The position numbers were made by a program, and so were the translations under genes. This document shows positions 43,469 through 52,689 of a stretch of 64,000 bases of DNA, piece by piece; the stretch's first letter is position 1; each line of letters opens with the position of its first letter. The notes under the pieces are model-generated. The model was not told where the DNA came from and made no database searches. It worked only from the letters and a program-made list of their open reading frames with translations. Source of the DNA: Sorex araneus (lineage: Eukaryota; Chordata; Mammalia; Eulipotyphla; Soricidae); the NCBI RefSeq assembly GCF_027595985.1, contig NC_073313.1:87030899-87094898 (forward strand), in the 5' to 3' direction.

Positions 43469-43477
43469 TTAACTTTT

Positions 43478-43620
43478 TGACTTATTTGGGGGCCACACCA
43501 GGTGGTGCTCAGGGTCTACTCTCACCTCTGTGATTGAGGATCCTCCAGTGCCATGGATTGAACCTGGACCTCCTGCACGCAAAGCATTTGCTCTAACCTT
43601 TTGACCCAACTATCCAGCCT
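43478..43620 (-). mobile_element. Family A SINE
   Basis: 'atttgggggccacaccaggt' to 'gacccaactatccagcc'. The next, younger SINE has inserted next to its head. Confidence 0.78.
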
Positions 43621-43822
43621 ATCCAATTTTTTTTTTTTTTTTGCTTTTTGGGTCACACCCGGCGATGCACAGGAGTCACTCCTGGCTCATGCACTCAGGA
43701 ATCACCCCTGGCGGTGCTCAGGGGACCATATGGGATGCTGGGATTCGAACCTGGGTCGGCCGCGTGCAAGGCAAACGCCCTACCCGCTGTGCTATCGCTC
43801 CAGCCCCTATCCAATTTTTTTT
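43618..43822 (-). mobile_element. Family A SINE, young, with target site duplication
   Basis: Element about 43630-43805: T-run, 'gctttttgggtcacacccgg', 'gattcgaacctgggtcggcc', 'gctatcgctccagcccc'. Direct repeats 'cctatccaatttttt' flank it at 43618 and 43806. Close to consensus. Confidence 0.97.
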
Positions 43823-44590
43823 ATGGACGCCATAAACTGTCTCTTGTGTCTGCATGCCCATACACACAATTGTTATGTTTTTTGCTTTATAGTAGTGGTT
43901 TCTCATGGGCCTAATTCCAAAACTACACCCATCACCTGTGTACACATCTCCCCCGCCCCAAGTACCACAACCCCTCTCCCTTTCATCCCCCCAAACTCAG
44001 TTGTGTGCTCACTTACTCCATTATGCTGCCTTTGGACCTTTGTTGCTCACTCGCTGTGTGTTTTAAAGCTCCATATTTGAGAGAGGTCTTTCCATACACA
44101 TAATTTTGGAGTTCATTTCCAAATTTTTTAGATTTGAAGCTTATTCATGGGCTCCCAACCAAAAATTCCTGCTTTAAGGGAACATCACAAAAGTGACAGC
44201 TCTGGCAACAGGAGCCATTAAGAAATCTAGGAAGAGTAAAAGGATGCTGTTAAGAGGCTCAATGTGGCTCAGTACAGGATCCTTTGGGACAGTGATGAAG
44301 TGCTACACATCACCACACACTGCACAGGAAGCAGTGTGGCTTCACTAATTGAAGCAGAACAACCCAGAATACAGAAGAGGATGTTTTCCCTGGGATCTCA
44401 CACTAGGGAGGAAGGCTATATTTATGGAACTAGCAGGACTTGGAAGCCCACCAGCCCTAATGGCAGTGCCAATCTGAATTGTTCTTCAGTATGGCATCTA
44501 TGTAGCATGTGTCAGTATCTAAGCCAGAGAGAGTAGAATGGATATCAATCTATTAACCTTTAGTTCTTTCTTTTTTCCGTGACCCTTCTT
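43823..44590. other. Intronic, no feature recognised
   Basis: C-rich stretch near 43950-43990 may be an L1 3' UTR remnant. The remainder is unique. Confidence 0.4.
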
Positions 44591-44592
44591 CC

Positions 44593-44788
44593 CTCAAGCC
44601 TTTTTTTTTGCTTTTTGGGTCATACCTGGCAATGCACAGGGGTTACTCCTGGCTCTGCACTTAGGAATCACCTCTGGCGGTGCTCAGAGGACCTTATGGG
44701 ATGCTGGGAATTGAACACGGGTTGGCTGCGTGCAAGGCAAACGCCCTACCCGCTGTATTATTGCTCCAGCCCCTCTCAAGCCTTTTTT
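44593..44788 (-). mobile_element. Family A SINE with 14-bp target site duplication
   Basis: Element about 44607-44774. Direct repeats 'ctcaagcctttttt' at 44593-44606 and 44775-44788. 'gctttttgggtcatacctgg' to 'tattattgctccagcccc'. Confidence 0.96.
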
Positions 44789-44789
44789 G

Positions 44790-44926
44790 CTTAGGGATTA
44801 CTCCTTATGTACTCAGGAATCACCTCTGCTGGTGCTTGGGGGACCGTATGGGAGGTCCGGGATAAAATTTGGGTTGGCTACATGCAAGGCAAGTGTCTTA
44901 TCAACTGTAGTATTTCTCTGTCTCCT
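44790..44926 (-). mobile_element. Family A SINE, tail end missing
   Basis: 'cttagggattactccttatg' to 'agtatttctctgtctcc'. Immediately follows the younger copy. Confidence 0.82.
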
Positions 44927-45024
44927 TTAGATCTTTTTTAAAAAATTATTTTAAGAAAACATTATCTAATGAAGACTTTTTGCTAGGTCTGAATATTGGG
45001 GAAAATTTCAAATAATAATGGTGG

Positions 45025-45272
45025 ATCTTTTGTCGAAATATTGAATGTGATCAAAGTGGAGAGAGAGTAAGGTGGAAGTCATCTGCCACATAGGTGGGGG
45101 GATGGGTGGGTGGGAGGTATACTGGGGTTCTTGGTGGTGGAGGGTGTACACTGGTGAGGGGATGGGTGTTTGATGATGGGGATGGGTGTTTGTATGACCG
45201 AGACTTAGACTGGAAAGGTTTGTAACTGTTCTCATGGTAATTCAATAAAAAATTTAAAAAAATTAAAAAATT
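45025..45272 (+). mobile_element. LINE-1 3' end with poly(A) signal
   Basis: 'ggtggggggatgggtgggtg', 'gtgtacactggtgaggggat', 'ctgttctcatggtaattcaa' then 'taaaaaatttaaaaaa'. A good model for the 3' terminus of this L1 lineage. Confidence 0.75.
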
Positions 45273-45280
45273 ACTTTTGT

Positions 45281-45438
45281 TTGGTTTGAGTTTTGGGCCA
45301 TACCCAGAGGTGCTCAGGATATATTTATGACTGTACTCAGGGATCACTCCTGGCAGTGCTTGGGGTGCTGAGAGGATTGGACCCAGATCAATCGTGTGCA
45401 AGGCAAACACCCTACTGACTGTACTATCACTCTAGCCC
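45281..45438 (-). mobile_element. Family A SINE, duplication unit 1
   Basis: Carries a diagnostic shortened body, 'gggtgctgagaggattggac', shared with the copy at 45493, and is followed by 'ctagttctttaaaaaaaa'. Confidence 0.85.
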
Positions 45439-45492
45439 TAGTTCTTTAAAAAAAAAAGTCAGTTCACATTATTAAAGAAATAATTTCAGGAT

Positions 45493-45625
45493 GTTTTCTG
45501 GGTGGTCCCACACCCATTAGTGCTCATCGTTGACTCCTGGCTCTGTACTCCGGGTGCTGAGGATTGGACCCGGATCAGCTGTGTGCAAGGCAAGTGTCCT
45601 ACCACTGTACTATCACTCTGGTCCT
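45493..45625 (-). mobile_element. Family A SINE, duplication unit 2
   Basis: 'gtcccacacccattagtgct' through 'gggtgctgaggattggaccc' to 'ctatcactctggtcc', followed by 'tagttctttttt'. Same deletion as unit 1, indicating local duplication. Confidence 0.85.
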
Positions 45626-45820
45626 AGTTCTTTTTTTTTTTGCTTTATTGGGTCATACCTGGCGATGCACAGGGGTTACTCCTGGCTCTGCACTCAAGAA
45701 TAACTCCTGGCAGTACTCAGGGGACCATATGGGATGCTGGGAATTGAACTTGGGTGAGCCGCGTGCAAGACAAATGCCCTACCCACTGTGTTATTGCGCC
45801 AGCCCCCCTAGTTCTTTTTT
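45623..45820 (-). mobile_element. Family A SINE, young, with 14-bp target site duplication
   Basis: Element about 45637-45806 between direct repeats 'cctagttctttttt' at 45623-45636 and 45807-45820. 'gggtcatacctggcgatgca' to 'gttattgcgccagcccc'. Confidence 0.96.
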
Positions 45821-45856
45821 AAAAAAACATATTGTCAATCCCCATCATTTCAGAAA

Positions 45857-46401
45857 TAATTTTGGGGTGTTTTTTAATTTATTTTTTAATTAGTGAGTCA
45901 CAGTGAGGGTATAGTTACAGATTCGCACAGTTTCGTGCTTGTTTTTCCCTCATGCAATGTTTAAGAGCCCATCCCTCCACCAGTGTCCACCACCCATGAA
46001 CCCAATATCCCTCCCACCCCCCAGTCCTATCCCCCACCCCACCCCGCCTCTGTAGCAGGGCATTCCAATTTGATATCTATCTTTCCTTTTGGGTGTTGTG
46101 GTTCCAAATAAGGGTATTGAGTGGTCATCCTGTCCAGTCCACCAGTGTCCACCACCCATGAACCCAATATCCCTCCCACCCCCCAGTCCTATCCCCCCAC
46201 CCCCCAGTCCTATCCCCCACCCCACCCCGCCTCTGTAGCAGGGCATTCCAATTTGATATCTATCTTTCCTTTTGGGTGTTGTGGTTCCAAATAAGGGTAT
46301 TGAGTGGTCATCCTGTCCAGTCTCTAGTCTACTTTCAGCACGCATCTCCCTTCCCGCGCAGGATCTCCAATCACATATTACTTAATTTTGGGGTGTTTTT
46401 T
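45857..46401 (-). mobile_element. Young 5'-truncated LINE-1 insertion with perfect 19-bp target duplication
   Basis: Insert 45876-46382 (507 bp). Direct repeats 'taattttggggtgtttttt' at 45857-45875 and 46383-46401 are identical. The insert starts with the antisense A-tail, then 'gtgagtcacagtgagggtat', and contains a tandem duplication of its C-rich 3' UTR. It splits an older SINE. Confidence 0.93.
45977..46321. repeat. 162-bp tandem duplication inside the L1 insertion
   Basis: Unit 1 is 45977-46138 and unit 2 is 46139-46321. By eye they are identical except that unit 2 repeats an internal 21-bp C-rich piece (183 bp in all). Confidence 0.95.
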
Positions 46402-46470
46402 GGGTGGGCCCATGCCCATTAGTGCTCAGTGTTGACTCCTGGCTCTGTGCTCAGGGATCATTCTTGGAAG
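46402..46470 (-). mobile_element. Family A SINE, part displaced by the L1 insertion
   Basis: 'gggtgggcccatgcccatta' to 'ctcagggatcattcttgga'. Its preceding sequence lies at 45830-45875, on the other side of the L1. Confidence 0.75.
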
Positions 46471-46619
46471 TGATTTGTAATACTGTTAATGATGAGTTTG
46501 ATGTGTACAAGATTCCAACACCACGCACACCACAAGGGTCTGTTTAATCTTTAGTTCTTTCACAACATTTCTTTTGGTTTGCTTTGATTTTATTATAATT
46601 ATGTTTAAGAATATAAGCC

Positions 46620-46802
46620 TGGGGTCAAAGTGATAGTACAGCAGGTAGGTGCTGGCTTTGCATGCAGCTGACCTGAGTTTGATCCTCAGCATCCCGTAGG
46701 ATCCCTTGAATCTGTGGGCAGTGATTCCTGAGCCCAGATCCAGAAGTAACCTCTAAGCACTGCCAGATTTGACCCAAAAGGAGAATAAAACAAACCCAAC
46801 CA
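46620..46802 (+). mobile_element. Family A SINE
   Basis: 'ctggggtcaaagtgatagta' through 'gcatcccgtaggatcccttg' to 'gccagatttgacccaaaa'. Confidence 0.85.
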
Positions 46803-46902
46803 CCCCCAAGACCAAACAAAACATAAACCTGTGAGAGACTTAGTGGGTATTATATTACATGTATGTATTATTTTTGAGAGAATTTGTTTTTTCTTTTTTT
46901 GT

Positions 46903-47050
46903 TTATTTGGCGGCCACACTTGTTGGTGCTCAGGATACTCTGGGCTCCGTGATCAGGGATCAGTCCTGGTGGTGCTCAGGGGACCATAAGCAGTGCCAGG
47001 AATAAAACAGGGCACACATAAGGCAAGTGCCTTATCTCCTGTCTCTTGGG
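46903..47050 (-). mobile_element. Family A SINE
   Basis: 'tatttggcggccacacttgt' to 'ccttatctcctgtctcttgg'. The B box is degenerate. Confidence 0.75.
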
Positions 47051-47231
47051 TGCTGAGTGAATTTACATATTTATAAATATCTTCACTGATCTAAGAAAAT
47101 AGTCTGTCTCTTTGTATTTTCAGATAAATTTTAGACCCTTTGTTAAAAACTTTACTGTTTTTTTCCTAGTGTCTGTACTTCTTGTATTGAATTTATTCCT
47201 TGTATTTTATATACATACTGTTTTCTTTTTT

Positions 47232-47384
47232 ATTTTGAGTCACAAATGTTTAGGGACTACTCCCAGTTTAGTGTTTGGTGGTCACTTGCATAGGTGCTCA
47301 GAGGTCCATGTGGTGCCTGGGATCAAACCTGTGGCTTCTGCATGCAAAGAATGTTTCAATCCATTGAGCCATCTCCATGGCCCA
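47232..47384 (-). mobile_element. Family A SINE, diverged
   Basis: 'gagtcacaaatgtttaggga' to 'gccatctccatggccc'. Confidence 0.7.
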
Positions 47385-47423
47385 TATGTATGCTGTTTTC
47401 AATGAAATGCTGTTTTTCATTTC

Positions 47424-47535
47424 TTGGGGTTAAGGATATGGCTCAATGATTTTATGTGTGTGTATGTGCATGTGCACACACACATATGTGTGTGTGCCTT
47501 GCATGTTTGGGAACCAGAGTTCAAACCCCATCATT
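47424..47535 (+). mobile_element. SINE head with (TG)n insertion
   Basis: 'tggggttaaggatatggctc', then TG/CA runs, then 'gccttgcatgtttgggaacc' and 'agttcaaacccc'. The TG tract lies inside the tRNA-like head. Confidence 0.55.
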
Positions 47536-47715
47536 GCAGAAATAATTTTGGGGTGTTTTTTGTGGGAAACTCACACTCAGTAGTGCTCAGTGTTGACTTC
47601 TGGCTCTGTGCTCAGGGATCACTCCTGGAAGCTTCTGGGGGACATATGGGATGCCAGGGATTGAACCCAGGTTGGCTGTGTACAAGGCAAATCCCTACCA
47701 ATGTAACTAGGTTTT
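47528..47715 (-). mobile_element. Family A SINE, duplication unit 3
   Basis: Preceded by 'cagaaataattttggggtgt', as is the unit at 45852, and continues 'agtgctcagtgttgacttct' to 'ggttggctgtgtacaaggca'. Confidence 0.85.
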
Positions 47716-47719
47716 TTGG

Positions 47720-48190
47720 TACCACAGGTATTTTTAGTACAGCAAGGTAGTTTTATTGAACGAAACTTGCTTTGAAATACATGAAAAGAGAGCAAGAGGG
47801 GAAATAATGTGTTCAAGAGAGAACACAGGCTTCTCCAGAGTGGAAATAACCAAGCATAAAAAGCCATGGAAACAGCCCAGAGTGATACGTTTTCAAGGGA
47901 GAAGAGCTTGAAGAGTAGACTACAAAAATAATTTAAAGCTCATTTCTCCCCAGTTTTATTGAGATATAATTGATGTAAAACATTGATAAATTTTAGATAT
48001 TTAACCTGTTTTCATATTCTTTTGCTGCCTTAAGTGTATTGACTTTATTCTTTTGGGGTGCTTTAAATATGTTCACTTTCACCTCTCTTTTCATTTAACC
48101 ATATTTCCCTCTAGTTTTATAATCTTGCTTATTAATACTACTTGAGTAACTTTTGTAACCTATAGCTTTCTAGTGGACTTACTTTTCTTC
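47720..48190. other. Intronic, no feature recognised
   Basis: AT-rich unique sequence. Confidence 0.5.
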
Positions 48191-48193
48191 TGT

Positions 48194-48337
48194 TTGGTTT
48201 TTGGGCCATACCTGGAAGTGCTCAGGGCTCACTCCTGGTGATGGTCAGGGGGGAACACGGAGTATTAGGGATCAAACCTAGGTTGGCCCACATACAAAGC
48301 AATGCCCTGCCCACTGTTACATTGCTCTAGCCCTTCT
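48194..48337 (-). mobile_element. Family A SINE
   Basis: 'gtttttgggccatacctgga' to 'acattgctctagccc'. About 15 bp missing from the body. Confidence 0.85.
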
Positions 48338-48424
48338 AATGGACTTCTTTGAAACATCCCAGCCTGCTTTAGTGAGCTAAGGGGAAGGAGTTTTGTGTAC
48401 ATCTGGACTTGAACTTCTATAGAA

Positions 48425-48545
48425 TATACATTGAAATGTACACTGATGAAGGGATGGGTGTTGAAACATTGCGTAACTAAAGCCAATCAGGAACAACTTT
48501 GACTTTGTATCTCACAGTGATTCAAATGAAAAAGATAATGTTGAG
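48425..48545 (+). mobile_element. LINE-1 3' end fragment
   Basis: 'gaaatgtacactgatgaagg', 'atcaggaacaactttgactt', 'tatctcacagtgattcaaat'. Confidence 0.65.
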
Positions 48546-48805
48546 GGTGGAATTGGTAGCTAGTTGTTGGCACATCTGGCGTTTGGTGGATACCTGGTAG
48601 GGTTGGGATAGGTAGGAAAAAGACTGGAAGAGAGAATTAGTATCATTTTTCTTTCATTTGGGTAATTCTTTATCATTCCCTTTCCATCTTTCCATTCCCA
48701 TCTACAGCAACTGTAGTCATCATGGTGCCCTGATGTGTCTTTTGCATCTCACTGTGGGTTGTTAGCAAGGTTCACCAGATCTCAGGGCGTTGGGCTGGAC
48801 CCAGT
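48546..48805. other. Intronic, no feature recognised
   Basis: Unique sequence. Confidence 0.5.
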
Positions 48806-48806
48806 C

Positions 48807-48846
48807 TCAAGTTGTTATGTTTTTTTTTTTCAAGTTGTTATGTTTT
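48807..48846. repeat. 17-bp direct repeat around a bare T-run
   Basis: 'tcaagttgttatgtttt' at 48807-48823 and 48830-48846 with six T between. It looks like a target duplication with only an antisense A-tail left between the copies. Confidence 0.9.
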
Positions 48847-49027
48847 GACCTCTGCATTTAGCTTGTTTCACTCTATGTAGGATTGCATTCCTGAGTTCAT
48901 ATGTGCATTTATATTTGCAATTTTCAGTCAACATACATTCACCCCTGACAGGAAATGCTATGGGTGGGGGTTGGAGAGTGGTGGAGAGAAGGCATGTGAC
49001 TGCCTTGTTTCATTTTCTGGAGGTGGC

Positions 49028-49190
49028 GGGGGGGGGGGGGGTTGTCACACCCTGCAGTGCTCCAAGGCTCTGCACTCAGGAATTACTCCTGGCAGTGCTT
49101 GGGGCACCATATGGGATGCCAGGGCTCAAACCTGGATTGGCCGTGTAAAAGGTAAATGTCCTATCCACTGTACTATAGCTCCAGCCCTAC
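49028..49190 (-). mobile_element. Family A SINE preceded by a G-run
   Basis: 'gttgtcacaccctgcagtgc' through 'caccatatgggatgccaggg' to 'actatagctccagccc'. A run of 14 G sits where the T-run is expected. Confidence 0.9.
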
Positions 49191-49399
49191 CTTGTTTCTT
49201 ATAGTGCAGATCATAAACTCTATGTCCTGGAAGCCCTCGTGTAAACGCACATGCAAAGGAACATGAAAAATGTCAGGCTGACACTTAGAAGCGATCCTAA
49301 AGGACATCTTGCCCCATCGTTTAAAAACTTGTGACACAGTGTTGTTGTTTGATTTCACAGCAACCAACCTACTCCACCAAAAAAGAAAAAGAAAAAGTC

Positions 49400-50037
49400 C
49401 CATATGGCAGATATTTTAAAAAATCCAAGTGAATCGAAAAATACTCTGTTTTTAGCATATACCACACAGCGAGGGTACAACGAGCCAGGCACTTTCATAT
49501 GCTGGGGGTGGCGTGCAAATTGATACAATCTGTTCGGTAAGCAATTTGGCTCTAAGTGATTTGAACTCTAATGGTTCATACCCTTTGCCCCTATAATTCC
49601 ACTTCTTTCAGGATTTCACACTGAAGGAAATTACAGGAGTTACACAAATTACTGTAGATGGATTTTTAATGTATTTTTTCTTTTTCCTTTTAAAAAATAA
49701 ATATGGGGGTAGGATCAGAATGTTGTTCAGAGAGCATGTGCCTCAGATGTGTGAAGCCCTGGGTTTGATCTCTGACACTGAAAAAAAAAGTCCTCTCTGT
49801 TTTAAATGTCAACAACTTAATATATTACTGTTAAAGCTTCAGCATGCTTTCTTTCATTTTTAGATATAAATTGATTTCAGCACAAAAATATCTTCTTGAG
49901 GAGAGGAAGCTAGGATTGGAATTGGGATGGCGATTAAGGGGAAAATTAAGGGTTTTTGCATGTAGCATCACTTAAATAGTTAAAAACCAGAAACAACTGA
50001 ATTGCCTGACAATATGGAATGATTAAAAATTATAGTA
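49400..50037 (+). mobile_element. LINE-1 3' region, old, interrupted
   Basis: 'atttggctctaagtgatttg', 'ccctataattccacttcttt', then 'aaccagaaacaactgaattg' resemble the L1 ORF2 end and 3' UTR. It resumes after the SINE at 50040 ('tatgatggaatattatattg'). Confidence 0.5.
49700..49786 (+). mobile_element. tRNA-Ala-like SINE head
   Basis: 'gggggtaggatcagaatgtt', 'agagcatgtgcctcagatgt', 'agccctgggtttgatctctg', then an A-run. Same class as 40593. Confidence 0.55.
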
Positions 50038-50039
50038 TA

Positions 50040-50213
50040 GGGGCTGGAGTGATAGTACAGCGGGTAGGGCATTTGCCTTACACGCAGCAGACCTGGGTTT
50101 GATCTCCAGCATCTCATATGGTTCCCCCAGCACCGCCAGGAATAATTCCTGAGTGCAGAGCCAGGAGTAACCCCTTGAGCATCACTGGGTGTGACCCAAA
50201 AAGCAAAAAAATA
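50040..50213 (+). mobile_element. Family A SINE nested in an old L1
   Basis: 'ggggctggagtgatagtaca' through 'agcatctcatatggttcccc' to 'actgggtgtgacccaaaaag'. Near consensus. Confidence 0.95.
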
Positions 50214-50352
50214 TATAATATATGAATATGATGGAATATTATATTGCCAATAGTGATGTTGTCATGGAAAAAAATGATCAACCATGAAAAAATGTTCACA
50301 GCATAGCGTCAATGAAAAATATTGTGTATAAAATTGTATATATCATATTACT
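50214..50352 (+). mobile_element. LINE-1 fragment, continuation after SINE
   Basis: 'gaatatgatggaatattata' and 'ggaaaaaaatgatcaaccat' continue the L1 at 49400. Confidence 0.55.
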
Positions 50353-50399
50353 CAATTTTGTTTAAACCATGACTTTTTAAAATCTATTAAGACAACATA

Positions 50400-50577
50400 G
50401 GGGGCCTGGAGAGATAGTACAGAGTCTAAGGCGCTTGTCTTAGCCAACCAAGGTTTGATTCCTGGTACCATATTTGGTCCCCTGAGCCCTGCTGGTAGTG
50501 ATTTCTGAATGCAGAGCAAAGGGTAAGCCCTGAGCACAACCAGGTGTGCTCCAAAAGTCGAAAAAATGAAAAACAAA
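50400..50577 (+). mobile_element. Family A SINE
   Basis: 'ggggcctggagagatagtac' to 'accaggtgtgctccaaaagt'. Six bases are lost around 'gtcttagccaacc'. Confidence 0.85.
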
Positions 50578-50658
50578 CCGGAAGTAAATACACCAGAAAT
50601 GCCTGAATATCTGAGTTGAGAAGCTATCAGTGATTTTCTCCTTATTTATATTTTCTGT

Positions 50659-50797
50659 GTTTTGGTTTGGGGACTTACACTTGACAGTGATCAGGGGTCA
50701 CTTCTAGAGGTGTTCAGGACCATATGTAGTTCTGGGGACTGAACTGAGGTCAGTCATGTGTAAGGCAAGTCCCTTTGTCCCTATACTATCTCTGTTT
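50659..50797 (-). mobile_element. Family A SINE, diverged
   Basis: 'gtttggggacttacacttga' to 'tccctatactatctctgttt'. Confidence 0.68.
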
Positions 50798-51049
50798 TCA
50801 TAAAATGCTTTTAAAGTGTACATTTCCAATGGCAATTCTTGTAAAATTGTCTTGTCATCATTTGCTCTTGTACATCATTTTAAATGACTGTATAACAATC
50901 CCTCTTAGGAATTTCTCATAATTTACTTTAACTCTTATTCTGACACATGTTAATATTTCAGCAATTGAAAGGGTCTTGGTGAGAATTGCTGTCAGTGTCT
51001 TTTTTTTGTATCTCTTTGTCATTTTAAAAATAGCTTGTTTTTGTGGTCT

Positions 51050-51262
51050 CTGAAGTGGTGCTCAGGAAGCCTGAAAGTCCCCACTGGAGATTCATGGGCA
51101 ATTCCAGAAGTGCTGGGCATCCTTTAGGGAACTCTTGGAAGGTGATTAGGAACTTCCCGGGCTGCTGTCAGCAATATTTGGGGGACCATGGGGTATTAGG
51201 GATTGAACTGGAACTGGCTGCATGGAAGGCATGCATCTTAACCCCTGCACTATCTCTATAGC
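51050..51262 (-). mobile_element. Family A-like SINE, enlarged
   Basis: 'ctgaagtggtgctcaggaag' to 'actatctctatagcctc', with about 50 bp of extra internal sequence. Confidence 0.6.
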
Positions 51263-51326
51263 CTCTCTCTTTGAGATTTTGCTAAGTTCCTAGAAGTAGA
51301 ATTGCTGGGTTAAAAAATTATATGTA

Positions 51327-51492
51327 GGGCTAGAGAGAAAGTACAGCAGCTAAAACCCTTCCCTTGAATGTGCCCAACTGGGGTTTGATCCCTGGCATCC
51401 CATATGGTTCCTGAGCATGGCCAGGAGTGATTCCTGAGTGCAGAGCCAGGAGTAACCACTGAACATCACCAGGTGTGCTCCACAAACAAAAT
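51327..51492 (+). mobile_element. Family A SINE
   Basis: 'gtagggctagagagaaagta' to 'caccaggtgtgctccacaaa'. Confidence 0.85.
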
Positions 51493-51495
51493 TAT

Positions 51496-51681
51496 AAAAT
51501 CTTGGGGCCGGAGCGGTAGCATAGCGGGTAGGGCGTTGGCCTTACACTCGGCCGACCCGGGTTCAATCCCCGGCATCCCATATGGTCCCCCAAGCACCGC
51601 CAAAAGTAATTCCTGAGTGCAGAGCCAGGAGTAACCCCTGAGCATCGCTGGGTGTGACCCAAAAAGCAAAAAAAAAATCTT
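51496..51681 (+). mobile_element. Family A SINE, young
   Basis: Element about 51504-51673: 'ggggccggagcggtagcata', B box 'gggttcaatcc', 'acccaaaaagcaaaaaaaaa'. 'aaaatctt' repeats at both ends. Near consensus. Confidence 0.96.
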
Positions 51682-51765
51682 TATACATATATAAACACAC
51701 ATCTTTAAAATTGTGTTAGTACTGCTCTGTTGCTTACTAGCAATGTGTAAGAAAGCCTTCTCCTT

Positions 51766-51897
51766 GGGGCTGGAGTAGCAGTACAGTAGTTTTGGCCCTT
51801 GTCTTGCAAATAGTCAACCCAGGTTTGATCCATAACACCACACATGGTTCCCTGAGGACCACCTGGGTGTCATCTACCCCAGCCCACCCAAAAAAAG
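51766..51897 (+). mobile_element. Family A SINE, body deleted
   Basis: 'ttggggctggagtagcagta' through 'aacaccacacatggttccct' to 'cacctgggtgtcatctaccc'. Confidence 0.78.
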
Positions 51898-52036
51898 CCT
51901 TAAAGAAAATGAATACATTCCCATATTTGCCAATGTTAGTATTTTGGGGTTTTGGTGTTTTTTTTTAATATGATAGATGGAAATGGTATCTGTTATTTAT
52001 CATTATTATTAGGTGGTTGGATGTATTAATATTGTT

Positions 52037-52251
52037 TGCCATTTGTATTTTTTTTTGTTTTTGTTTTTTTTCTTTTTGGGTCACACCTGGCGATGCACAG
52101 GGGTTACTCCTGGCTCTGCACTCAGGAATTACCCCTGGCTGTGCTCAGGGGACCATATGGGATGCTGGGATTTGAACCCAGGTCGGCCGCCTGCAAGGCA
52201 AACGCCCTACCCGCTTTGCTATCTCTCCAGCCCCAATGCCATTTGTATTTT
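52037..52251 (-). mobile_element. Family A SINE, young, with 15-bp target site duplication
   Basis: Element about 52052-52234. Direct repeats 'tgccatttgtatttt' at 52037-52051 and 52237-52251. 'tctttttgggtcacacctgg' to 'ctatctctccagcccc'. Confidence 0.97.
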
Positions 52252-52405
52252 CAGTGAAGCAGGGCTATTCCTGGTTCATGCACTCAGAAATTACTCCTGG
52301 CGGTGCTCAGGGGACCATATGGGATGCTGGGAATCGAACCCGGGTCAGTCGCGTGCAAGGAAAACGCGCTACTCACTGTGCTGTCATTCCAACCCCAGTG
52401 AAGCA
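52252..52405 (-). mobile_element. Family A SINE lacking its A-tail, with 10-bp direct repeats
   Basis: Starts inside the body at 'gggctattcctggttcatgc' and keeps a good head ('gggaatcgaacccgggtcag'). 'cagtgaagca' flanks it at 52252-52261 and 52396-52405. It joins the previous SINE directly. Confidence 0.9.
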
Positions 52406-52444
52406 AAGTAGTTTTACTGGAAGAATTTTACTTAGTGTGAGGGT

Positions 52445-52580
52445 ATGGGGATGGAGCGATAATACTGTGGGTCAAACTCTTGTATGCTACTTGCCTGGGA
52501 TTGATCCGTGGCATTCCATCTGGTCTCCTGAGCCGACCAAGATTGATTCCTGAGTGAAGAGGTATGTGTGACCCAAAACA
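52445..52580 (+). mobile_element. Family A SINE
   Basis: 'atggggatggagcgataata' to 'gtatgtgtgacccaaaacag'. Part of the body is missing. Its tail has become a (GA)n run. Confidence 0.82.
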
Positions 52581-52619
52581 GAGAGAGAGATACAGAGACA
52601 GAGAGACACACAGAGACAA
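52578..52619. repeat. (GA)n-rich SINE tail
   Basis: GAGAGAGAGATACAGAGACAGAGAGACACACAG-type run replacing the A-tail. Confidence 0.85.
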
Positions 52620-52689
52620 TTTTGTGCATAAAAGTTAATCTTGGTGCTGCCTTGAATAGAGTTCAAGGCTTTCCCTTTGACAACACCCA

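Noticed and set aside
43601-44080. A recurring 'protein family' with GHTWRCTGVTPGS and CSGDHMGCW motifs, seen here and near 22584, 33569, 44579, 45564, 52013, 59595, 61259 and 62580
   Set aside because: All instances are translations of the antisense or sense strand of family A SINEs. Conservation between them reflects repeat copying, not coding selection.
45950-46345. Gly-rich 131-codon minus frame with an internal repeat
   Set aside because: It is the translated G-rich strand of the tandemly duplicated L1 3' UTR.
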